Assembly (NCBI RefSeq): GCF_015163075.1
Contig: NZ_JADDXU010000013.1
Location: forward strand, 240,092-304,091
Direction of reading: 5' to 3'
Origin: Streptomyces justiciae
GTDB lineage: Bacteria; Actinomycetota; Actinomycetes; Streptomycetales; Streptomycetaceae
DNA: 64,000 nucleotides
Below, piece by piece: positions 17,203-23,825 of this stretch (position 1 is the first letter of the stretch; each line of letters starts with the position of its first letter). The notes beneath the pieces were generated by a model. It was not told the origin of the DNA and did not search any database. It was given only the letters and a program-made list of their open reading frames with translations. The position numbers were made by a program, and so were the translations under genes.

Positions 17203-18408
17203 ATGCTCTCCGCGCAGTCGACCCCGGTCGTGCGAGCCACTCTTCCCGCCGTGGGCGCTTCTCTGGGGCAGATCACGGAGCTTTTCTACCGACGGCTCTT
17301 CGAGGAGCACCCCGACCTGCTGAAGAACCTCTTCAACCGGGCCAACCAGGCCAACGGCACCCAGCGGGAGGCCCTCGCCGGAGCTGTCGCCGCCTTCGCC
17401 ACCGTGCTGGTGGAGCGCCCCGACGAACGGCCCGACGCCATCCTGTCGCGCATCGCCCACAAGCACGCCTCACTGGGCGTCACTCCCGACCAGTACACGA
17501 TCGTCGGCCGACACCTGCTGGGGGCCGTCGCCGAGGTACTCGGTGACGCCGTCACCCCGCAGGTCGCGGCGGCATGGGACGAGGTGTACTGGCTGATGGC
17601 CAACGCCCTCGTCGCTCAGGAGGCGCGGCTGTACGCGCAGGCGTCCGTCGCCAACGGAGACGTCTGGCGCAAGATGGAGATAGCCGAGCGCCAGGAGGAG
17701 TCCTCCAGCACCGTCTCCCTGGTACTGCGCCGGCCCGACGGCCTGCCCACAGCGTCCTTCCGCCCCGGACAGTACGTCAGCGTGCGGGTCCAACTGCCCG
17801 ATGGCGCGCACCAGATCCGCCAGTACAGCTTGTCGTCTGCGCCTGGACAGAAGACCTGGCGGATCACCGTCAAGCGGGAAGGGGCCGTTGACGGTTCCGT
17901 GCCGGAAGGCGAGGTCTCCTCCTGGCTCCACGCGCACGCACAGGTCGGCGACCTCATCGACGTCTCGCTTCCCTTCGGTGATCTCGTTCTCCCCGATGGG
18001 GACACACCCCTGCTGCTGGCCTCTGCCGGCATCGGCGTCACCCCCATGCTGTCGATGCTCGACCACCTTGCTCTTGCCTCTTCCTCTCGCAGGATCCTCG
18101 TGGTGCACGCCGACCGCTCGCCCGCCGACCATGCCCACCGCGAGGAGCAGGTTGAACTGGTCAGTCGCCTGCACAACGCGTCGCTGCACCTTTGGTACGA
18201 GGCGGACGCCGACGAACTCGCCGCGCTCGGCGCCTCCGACGGCCGGGTCTCGCTCGACGCCATCACCCCGCCCCAAGGGACGACCGCCTACCTGTGCGGG
18301 CCCCTGCCGTTCATGCGCTCGGTCCGCAGCGAACTCCTCACCAAGGGCCTCAACGCCTCGGCCATTCACTACGAGGTCTTCGGACCGGACCTCTGGCTCA
18401 GCAAGTAG
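17203..18408 (+). CDS. hmp: Flavohemoprotein, nitric oxide dioxygenase
   Basis: 401 residues. A globin domain (1-135; ITELFYRRLFEEHPDLLKNL then FNRANQANG; proximal region RIAHKHASLGV) is fused to a ferredoxin-reductase-like FAD domain (RPGQYVSVRVQLPDGAHQIR QYSLS) and an NAD domain (LLASAGIGVTPMLSMLDHLA; YLCGPLPFMRSV). It oxidises NO to nitrate using O2 and NAD(P)H in the cytoplasm. AAGGAG lies 6 bp before the ATG. It follows nsrR by 94 bp in the same direction and is probably repressed by it. Confidence 0.95.
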   Translation: MLSAQSTPVVRATLPAVGASLGQITELFYRRLFEEHPDLLKNLFNRANQANGTQREALAGAVAAFATVLVERPDERPDAILSRIAHKHASLGVTPDQYTIVGRHLLGAVAEVLGDAVTPQVAAAWDEVYWLMANALVAQEARLYAQASVANGDVWRKMEIAERQEESSSTVSLVLRRPDGLPTASFRPGQYVSVRVQLPDGAHQIRQYSLSSAPGQKTWRITVKREGAVDGSVPEGEVSSWLHAHAQVGDLIDVSLPFGDLVLPDGDTPLLLASAGIGVTPMLSMLDHLALASSSRRILVVHADRSPADHAHREEQVELVSRLHNASLHLWYEADADELAALGASDGRVSLDAITPPQGTTAYLCGPLPFMRSVRSELLTKGLNASAIHYEVFGPDLWLSK

Positions 18409-18422
18409 CGCGCCCCGCGCTT

Positions 18423-18456
18423 CCGGCCCTTCGAGCCGCATGAGCCGGAGGGCCGG
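18423..18456. terminator. Hairpin after flavohemoprotein gene
   Basis: An 8-bp GC inverted repeat (CCGGCCCT / AGGGCCGG) with an 18-nt loop immediately after the stop. It may attenuate read-through into the globin gene. Confidence 0.35.
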
Positions 18457-18566
18457 GAGACGTACTGGGTTGTCGAGGTCTGCCCCCAGCCGCTCGCGTC
18501 GGCGAAGGCACCCCGTGGTGGCAGCGCGGCGCCCACGCGCACCCGCCACGCGTCCTCGGAGGACAC

Positions 18567-19097
18567 ATGACCCACTCCGCCTCCCGCGCGGCGTGCCCCG
18601 AATCCGGGGGACTTCGCGACATTCGTGACCGACAGGACGTGGAGCGCCTGGTGAACGCGTTTTACGGCAAGGTCTTCGAAGACCCCCTCATAGGTCCGTT
18701 CTTCACCGAGGCCGCCCGCGTCGACATGGCGGCCCACCTGCCCGTCATGGCCGACTTCTGGCAGAGCCAGCTGCTTGCTCCCGGCGCCTACCGCCGCAAT
18801 GCCCTTCATGCACACCGGGAACTGCACAGCAGGAGACCGCTACGAGCGGAGCATTTCGAGCGCTGGCTGAACCTGTGGACCTCCACCGTCCGGGAGAACC
18901 ATGCGGGACCTGTCGCCGACAAAGCGGTCCACAAAGCCCACGCCATCGGCCGGGCACTGCTGAACAACACCATCGGGGACGGCCGGCAACAGCCCGGGCC
19001 GCAGCCGGTTGTCATCGAGATCGGGCTGAAGAGCACGGAAGGTGGAACAGACCCGGACCGGCGGCAGGGCAAGAGGCCGGAACCGTTGCATGAGTGA
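18567..19097 (+). CDS. Truncated hemoglobin, group III-like
   Basis: 176 residues; the globin core occupies about residues 25-125. Typical blocks are VNAFYGKVFEDPLIGPFFTE, HLPVMADFWQSQLLAPGAYR and, with the proximal His, ALHAHRELHSRRPLRAEHFE. The length and the FW/HLP pattern suit the group III (P-type) truncated globins, which have little in common with the flavohemoprotein globin. An extra hydrophilic tail of about 40 residues follows. GGAGG precedes the ATG. Its position after nsrR-hmp suggests a part in NO handling, though that is inference. Confidence 0.85.
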   Translation: MTHSASRAACPESGGLRDIRDRQDVERLVNAFYGKVFEDPLIGPFFTEAARVDMAAHLPVMADFWQSQLLAPGAYRRNALHAHRELHSRRPLRAEHFERWLNLWTSTVRENHAGPVADKAVHKAHAIGRALLNNTIGDGRQQPGPQPVVIEIGLKSTEGGTDPDRRQGKRPEPLHE

Positions 19098-19183
19098 GCG
19101 GACGCGACAGTGTCGTGGTCATGGAAGAAGCCGCGCCTCTTCACCACGTAGCGGACGGCCGTCACGCCACATGCTGTTACTAT

Positions 19184-19226
19184 ACGGAAAGAACGAAGGT
19201 TGTTTAGTTGGTATAGATCTTTCCGT
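19184..19226. promoter_or_regulatory. Inverted-repeat operator before SDR gene
   Basis: Perfect 9-bp arms (ACGGAAAGA / TCTTTCCGT) separated by 25 bp, in an AT-rich island that also holds TATACGG and TATAGAT. This is a likely two-half-site operator and promoter for the SDR at 19242; the TetR at 21096 is a candidate binder. Confidence 0.5.
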
Positions 19227-19241
19227 TGGAGATGAGGTCTC

Positions 19242-20051
19242 GTGTCCAAGACCGTCCTGATCACCGGAGCTTCCACCGGCATGGGAGAAGCGGCCGCCTT
19301 CGAGTACGCAGGGCGCGGCTGGAACGTCGTTGCCACCATGCGGGACACGGCCAAAGCCAACCCGGCGTTCGCCGACCTGGACAACGTGCTTGTCACACGA
19401 CTCGATGTGACCGACGGCGACAGCATCGAGCGCGCCGTCAAGGAGACGATTCAGCGCTTCAAGACCCTCGACGCCGTCCTGAACAACGCCGGCTACGCCC
19501 AGCTCGGCGCGGTCGAGGAGATCAGTCCGGACCAGGTGCGCGACCAGTTCGAGACCAACGTGGTGGGCATCGTCCAGGTGGTCCAGGCCGTACTCCCGCA
19601 CATGCGGGAACAGGGCTCCGGCCACATCATCAACATCGGCTCGATGGGCGGCCACGTCAGCCTCCCGACGATGGCTGTGTACTGCGCCTCGAAGAGTGCG
19701 GTCCAGAACCTCACGGAAGGGCTCGCCAAGGAGATCCGGCCGCTGGGCGTCCACGTCACTCTCGTCGAGCCGGCCGGGTACAGCACCAACTTCACCGCCA
19801 ACTCCAAGATGCCTGCTGCCCCTCTCGACGCATACACGCCGGCCTACGCCGCCATGGCCGAATTCTCCGCGCATGCGGTCAGGGGAGACCTCGCACGGTC
19901 CATGGCGGCCGTGGCGGACATCACCGGGTCCGAAGAACCGCCGCTCCATTTCGCGGTCAACTCCTACGGCCTCCACTTGGTCCGGGATCGATTCGCCGAG
20001 CTGATGGACGAGTACGCCCGTTGGGAACAGGCCACCGCTGGCACCGACTGA
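19242..20051 (+). CDS. Short-chain dehydrogenase/reductase
   Basis: 269-residue classical SDR. The NAD(P)-binding motif TGASTGMG is at the N-terminus, followed by NNAG, the structural Ser in NIGSMGG, and the catalytic YCASK. Cofactor choice is unclear from the sequence. The start is a GTG with GAGG five bases upstream. It stands alone with its own inverted-repeat operator. The substrate cannot be inferred. Confidence 0.9.
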   Translation: MSKTVLITGASTGMGEAAAFEYAGRGWNVVATMRDTAKANPAFADLDNVLVTRLDVTDGDSIERAVKETIQRFKTLDAVLNNAGYAQLGAVEEISPDQVRDQFETNVVGIVQVVQAVLPHMREQGSGHIINIGSMGGHVSLPTMAVYCASKSAVQNLTEGLAKEIRPLGVHVTLVEPAGYSTNFTANSKMPAAPLDAYTPAYAAMAEFSAHAVRGDLARSMAAVADITGSEEPPLHFAVNSYGLHLVRDRFAELMDEYARWEQATAGTD

Positions 20052-20057
20052 CGCGCG

Positions 20058-20096
20058 CGAGGGCGTCGGGGCTGTCCGGCCGCGCACACGCCCTCG
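20058..20096. terminator. Hairpin between SDR and SsgA-like genes
   Basis: 9-bp arms CGAGGGCGT / ACGCCCTCG with a 21-nt loop, between convergent stops at 20051 and 20141. It probably works in both directions. Confidence 0.55.
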
Positions 20097-20140
20097 TTCG
20101 GTTCATCCACGCAGGGCGCCGTGTGTGGAGGGGAGAACGC

Positions 20141-20599
20141 TCAGTGTGTGTCGCCAAGGAGGCGCGACACATCGTCATCGATATCGAGAAACTGGTGTTC
20201 GGAGCCGGCGGGCACCTTGCGATAGGTCGCCTCGACGAAACCGCGCAGGTCGTGGGCGGACAGCAGGATGAGGGCACGGCCTGCCCTGCTGCAGAGCTCC
20301 AAGCCCGTGTAGTCCGGGCCACAGGGGACGACCTTGACGTCGCCCTCTCCGGACGTGACGCGCTGGCCCTCCTCCAGGAGGCTCCTGGCGAAGGTCCAGG
20401 TCGTGGGGGCGCGTCGGTCGTCGACGGTGGGGAAGCGGACGGTCGCCGCGTAGGGATCGGAGCATGTGTAGCTGAGACGGACGGTGAAGGGGACCGTGCT
20501 TTCCTCCGAGCAGACGAGGAACGCCTGGACGAGGGTCTCCACATGGGCGGCGCACATGTGTGCGGAACGAGGTTCGGGTGCGCTGGGGTGTGGACTCAT
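20141..20599 (-). CDS. SsgA/SsgB-like sporulation and cell-division regulator
   Basis: 152 residues with the features of SsgA-like proteins (SALPs): VPFTVRLSYTCSDPYAATVR, the TWTFARSLLEEGQR block, and LELCSRAGRALILLSAHDLR near the C-terminus, ending in an acidic tail. SALPs are restricted to morphologically complex actinomycetes and guide septum placement and spore-wall synthesis. CGGAG lies 8 bp before the ATG. Its upstream region holds tandem repeats and, about 310 bp away, an ECF41-type promoter on the same strand. Confidence 0.85.
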   Translation of the reverse strand: MSPHPSAPEPRSAHMCAAHVETLVQAFLVCSEESTVPFTVRLSYTCSDPYAATVRFPTVDDRRAPTTWTFARSLLEEGQRVTSGEGDVKVVPCGPDYTGLELCSRAGRALILLSAHDLRGFVEATYRKVPAGSEHQFLDIDDDVSRLLGDTH

Positions 20600-20611
20600 G
20601 GGATGTCTCCG

Positions 20612-20657
20612 GAATGGTCAGGGCCCAAGAACTCCAGAATGGTCAGGGCCCAAGAAC
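20612..20657. repeat. Direct repeat, 21-bp unit, period 25
   Basis: Two identical 21-bp copies (20612-20632 and 20637-20657), each containing GGTCAGGGCCCAAG, start 13 bp before the SsgA-like start codon. They could be regulator half-sites or a leader element. Confidence 0.8.
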
Positions 20658-20852
20658 GCGATCTGCTTGACGATCACCGGGCGGTTCGGACCGGAAGAGG
20701 ACCTTCGGCCTGCCACAGGGACGAGGCCGTGTCAGCGCGCTAAGTCGGGACCGAGGCCGGGCCTCCCGGCACGTTGCCCGTGGGTGTCACCGGCCCCGTC
20801 CCAGCTCGGCACACACCGTTTCGCCTGCCGCCATGACGCTCATTTGTGCCCT

Positions 20853-20890
20853 ACTTGCTGATGTCGTCCGAACTTGCTGATGTCGTCCGA
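20853..20890. repeat. Perfect tandem 19-bp repeat
   Basis: ACTTGCTGATGTCGTCCGA occurs twice with no gap, just downstream of the ECF41-type promoter at 20910-20936 and therefore within the predicted leader of the SsgA-like transcript. Confidence 0.85.
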
Positions 20891-20909
20891 TTCTGTCTGT
20901 GCCAAGAGG

Positions 20910-20936
20910 GACAGCGCGGAGCCGCCACTTGTGACA
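20910..20936 (-). promoter_or_regulatory. ECF41-type promoter, long leader to SsgA-like gene
   Basis: Minus strand TGTCACA-N16-TGTC. The next leftward gene is the SsgA-like one, about 310 bp away across the two repeats. About 50 bp of this promoter and early leader resemble the promoter at 36642-36668. Confidence 0.65.
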
Positions 20937-21095
20937 CCGCGGGCAGACAGGGGAGCCCATGTTTTCGCGCCCGCAGGCATCCCTGTTCCCGTCCTCGGCG
21001 CCGTCATCCGACCCAGCGCATCGCGCCCCGAAGCCGCTGATGCACGGGCGGCGCAGACACCGATCTCCACAGCCGGCCGCGGGAACGGTGCCGCC

Positions 21096-21656
21096 CTACG
21101 AGCGCATCGCCACACGAACGGCCGTGGTGAGCCTGTCGACGAACTCCGCGCGGTCGGTGACACGGTGTTTCCACCCCGTGCCGGCGGCGTGCAGGACCTC
21201 CGCGATCTCACGCGGTGTGACGGCTCCCGTCAGGGGCCCCGACGCCGCGACGGCCTGGGCGAGCGCACTCAGAAAAGCGGCCCTGTAGTCGTCGTACATG
21301 TCATTGAGGCCCGCCGTGCCGTGCTGTACCAGAGTGTCGACACCCTCGTTGATGTGCGTGCCCACGTAGCGGCCAAGGAAGGCGTCGAGCGCGGAGACGA
21401 GCCGGGCCTGGATGTCGTCGTCGGTGGCGAGAGCCGCACGGACATCGCCCATGGCCTGGTCCAGAGCTTGGCGCATGGTCTCGCGGAAGAGCTCCTCCTT
21501 GCCGGCGAAGAAGAAGTACAGGCCGGGGCGAGAGATGTCCGCCGCCTGGGCCACGGCGTCCATTGACGTCTTCCGGTATCCGAAGGTGGCGAAAACCGGC
21601 AGTGCTGCCGCGAGCACATGCTCCCGACGCCGGGCGTCTCCTCGGTTCATCGCCAT
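21096..21656 (-). CDS. TetR-family transcriptional regulator
   Basis: 186 residues. The N-terminal helix-turn-helix is VLAAALPVFATFGYRKTSMD then AVAQAADISRPGLYFFFAGK, the typical TetR YxxF-K signature; the rest is a helical ligand domain. A second ATG two codons in is equally acceptable. It is divergent from the coiled-coil/NmrA/cupin operon; an AT-rich patch (ATATACGTAAT) in the gap may be its operator. Confidence 0.9.
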   Translation of the reverse strand: MAMNRGDARRREHVLAAALPVFATFGYRKTSMDAVAQAADISRPGLYFFFAGKEELFRETMRQALDQAMGDVRAALATDDDIQARLVSALDAFLGRYVGTHINEGVDTLVQHGTAGLNDMYDDYRAAFLSALAQAVAASGPLTGAVTPREIAEVLHAAGTGWKHRVTDRAEFVDRLTTAVRVAMRS

Positions 21657-21783
21657 CCCCGCAACGCTGGAATATACGTAATGGATCCAACAAGTCTAGT
21701 GCGTGCGGTAACCCTCCCTCCGCGCCGCCGCAGAGCGCCCCGCACCGGTCAGACGATGTCCCGCTTCCGCTGAGGCAAAGGAC

Positions 21784-21810
21784 TGTCACAGCGGAGACGG
21801 CTGTCCGGTC
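21784..21810 (+). promoter_or_regulatory. ECF41-type promoter for coiled-coil/NmrA/cupin operon
   Basis: TGTCACA-N16-GGTC on the plus strand. The predicted start near 21818 leaves a leader of about 205 nt before the ATG at 22025, in which a 19-codon reading frame lies. Confidence 0.75.
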
Positions 21811-21872
21811 CATGAGAGGGGAGCCCCCGAGCAGGTTCCCGACCGGACAGCGAAGAGAAGAGGTCGTCAGAC

Positions 21873-21932
21873 ATGGAGAACACGCGAAGGCACTTGCACG
21901 CCGTCGGCCGACGCACCAGGGCCCGCTTCTGA
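21873..21932 (+). CDS. Possible 19-aa leader peptide
   Basis: ATG at 21873 with AGAAGAGG upstream encodes a very basic peptide, MENTRRHLHAVGRRTRARF, inside the predicted leader of the ECF41-type transcript. It may be a regulatory leader or only a chance frame; no homologue is known to me. Confidence 0.3.
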   Translation: MENTRRHLHAVGRRTRARF

Positions 21933-22024
21933 GCTGTCCGGGCTCCGCACACACCAGTTGTCACCCCCCACTCGCACCACGGGCCGTGCTGTTCCCCCGG
22001 CCCGTGACAGAGAGAAGACGCCAC

Positions 22025-22318
22025 ATGCTTCAAGAGAACACCGAGAACCGCGATGACCTCCTGGCCACCGTCCTGTCCCTGACAGCGGAGGCTGCGGCCC
22101 TGGAGGGACGTATCCAGATGCTGCGCGAGGAGCTGGCCGCCGTCAACGCGCGCACCGGTGCCGTAGCCGAGTCGCTGCGACGCCTGGCCCGGTTCGACTC
22201 CGACACCGCCGCCGACTCCGCCCAGGCCGAGGAGGGACGGCTCCGCTTTGCACGCGGCCGACGGCGTATCGACGTCGCCTCCCGCGGATGCGGCCGGCCC
22301 GCGACAGGCCGTCGCTGA
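22025..22318 (+). CDS. Short coiled-coil protein, 97 aa
   Basis: Residues 10-55 form a heptad coiled coil (LSLTAEAAALEGRIQMLREE, LAAVNARTGAVAESLRRLAR). This resembles the N-terminal half of the coiled-coil/winged-helix proteins at 13055 and 57100 in layout (EEL-x-AVxAxxGxVxxxLRxL). The C-terminus is a basic tail of about 25 residues with no winged helix, so it may be a dominant partner or a decayed copy. First gene of an operon with an NmrA-type enzyme and a secreted cupin, under an ECF41-type promoter. Confidence 0.65.
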   Translation: MLQENTENRDDLLATVLSLTAEAAALEGRIQMLREELAAVNARTGAVAESLRRLARFDSDTAADSAQAEEGRLRFARGRRRIDVASRGCGRPATGRR

Positions 22319-22403
22319 GCGACCGGCTTCCTGAACTGCCGCTGACACTCCTCTCGTCCGGCGATCCCGGACAGCACACAGCAACTCTCATGAAGGGGCA
22401 TAT

Positions 22404-23267
22404 ATGGCCGGACGTGTGACAGTTCTCGGAGCGACCGGAGGGCAGGGGAGTGCGGTGGTGCACGCACTGCTGAAGAACGGTCACCTGGTCCGTGCCGTCG
22501 TACGTCGCACCGACTCGGCGCGGGCTCGGGCGCTGGCGGACTCGGGGGTGGAGCTCATTCGAGGCGACCTCACCGACGGCCCTTCGCTGCGGCGTTCCTT
22601 CGCCGGAGCGGACGCCGCGTTCGCCGTCACCACCCCGTTCGAACAGGGCACGGACGCGGAGGTGGAGCAGGGCCGGGAGATCGTGAAGGCGGCGATCGCG
22701 GCGGGTCTGCCGCACCTTGTCCTGTCCTCGGTGGCCTCCGCGAACCGGTCCACGGGCGTGCCCCACTTCGAGAGCAAGCACAGGATCGAGCGGTTTCTCG
22801 CCGAACAGGGAGCACCCGCCACCGTCGTGGCGCCCACTTACTTCTACGACAACCTCCTCGGGGATCTCCAGAGTCTGCGATCCGGCCGCCTCCGGCTGCC
22901 CCTGCCCCCCGACCGGCCCCTGCAACAGACGGCCCGGCAGGATCTCGGGTTTCTCGTCGCGGCCATCGTGGCCGACCCCGAAGGCCATCTCGGAAAGCGG
23001 ATCGAGGTGGCGTCCGACGCCCCCACGCCCGCGCAGATGGCCGATGCGCTCAGCCGTGCTCTGGGCATCGACGTGCGGGCAGAGCAGACTCCGCTCTCGC
23101 TGGTACGGGGCGGAAGTGCCGAGATGGGGGCGATGTGGGAGTTCCTGAACGGGGAGGGATACCGCGTCGACGTGGGCGCGCTGCACCACGCCTGTCCGGG
23201 GATCGCGTGGACCTCCTTCGCCGACTGGGCCGCGAGTCTGCGCATCGCCCATGACGGACCCTCATGA
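22404..23267 (+). CDS. NmrA/HSCARG-type NAD(P)-binding protein
   Basis: 287 residues. The Rossmann fold begins VTVLGATGGQGSAVVHALLK, with the GxxGxxG motif, and R37/R38 region VRRTDS typical for NADP(H). HLVLSSVASANRSTGVPHFE SKHRIERFL is the atypical-SDR active-site region lacking a standard YxxxK. Members act as redox sensors or as isoflavone-reductase-like enzymes. AAGGGG precedes the ATG. It sits between the coiled-coil protein and the secreted cupin. Confidence 0.85.
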   Translation: MAGRVTVLGATGGQGSAVVHALLKNGHLVRAVVRRTDSARARALADSGVELIRGDLTDGPSLRRSFAGADAAFAVTTPFEQGTDAEVEQGREIVKAAIAAGLPHLVLSSVASANRSTGVPHFESKHRIERFLAEQGAPATVVAPTYFYDNLLGDLQSLRSGRLRLPLPPDRPLQQTARQDLGFLVAAIVADPEGHLGKRIEVASDAPTPAQMADALSRALGIDVRAEQTPLSLVRGGSAEMGAMWEFLNGEGYRVDVGALHHACPGIAWTSFADWAASLRIAHDGPS

Positions 23268-23341
23268 TCCGGACCCTCGACGCTGGCGCATCGCACTGCT
23301 CTGACAACGTTCCCTGCTTCTCCCGACAGAAGGACCACACC

Positions 23342-23776
23342 ATGCGTCACGTGATACGTGCGGGCGCCGTCGGCGCCGCTCTCACCACACTCTCGCTCAC
23401 CGTCGGCCCGGCTCACGCGACCCCCGCAGGCCCCGGGGTGACCGGCAAGGTGATCGCGGAGACGACAGTGGGAGGCACGGACTACATCTTGCGGGAGGTG
23501 ACGATCCCGCCTGGTCAGGCAACCGGGTGGCACTACCACGACGGCACGCTGTACGCGTACGTATCCGAGGGCACCCTCAGTCATTTCGATGCCACCTGCG
23601 CGTCCGACGGAACGTACCCGACGGGCAGCCCGATCGTGGAAGCCGCTGGGGCTTCCCACGTCCACATCGGCCGGAACCTGGGCAGTACGGACGTCGTGCT
23701 GAAGGTGCTGTACGTGCTGCCGCACGGTGCTCCCTTCGCGGAAGACGCTCCCAACCCCGGCTGCGGCTTCGAGTGA
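23342..23776 (+). CDS. Secreted cupin-domain protein
   Basis: 144 residues. A Sec signal peptide (MRHVIRAGAVGAALTTLSLT, ending GPAHA) is followed by a single cupin. The motif G(X)5HXH-like block PPGQATGWHYHDGTLYAYVS holds the metal-binding His pair and Glu. Two Cys residues (ATCAS, NPGCGF) could form a disulphide outside the cell. Last gene of the operon; 50 bp separate it from the convergent LAL gene. Confidence 0.8.
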   Translation: MRHVIRAGAVGAALTTLSLTVGPAHATPAGPGVTGKVIAETTVGGTDYILREVTIPPGQATGWHYHDGTLYAYVSEGTLSHFDATCASDGTYPTGSPIVEAAGASHVHIGRNLGSTDVVLKVLYVLPHGAPFAEDAPNPGCGFE

Positions 23777-23825
23777 CGTGACCGTCGCCGCTGGGTTCAC
23801 GGCGCCCGGGCAGTTGTATCGGCAG

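Noticed and set aside
19119..20087. Minus-strand frame opposite the SDR gene
   Set aside because: The plus frame has a full set of SDR motifs; the minus frame has none.
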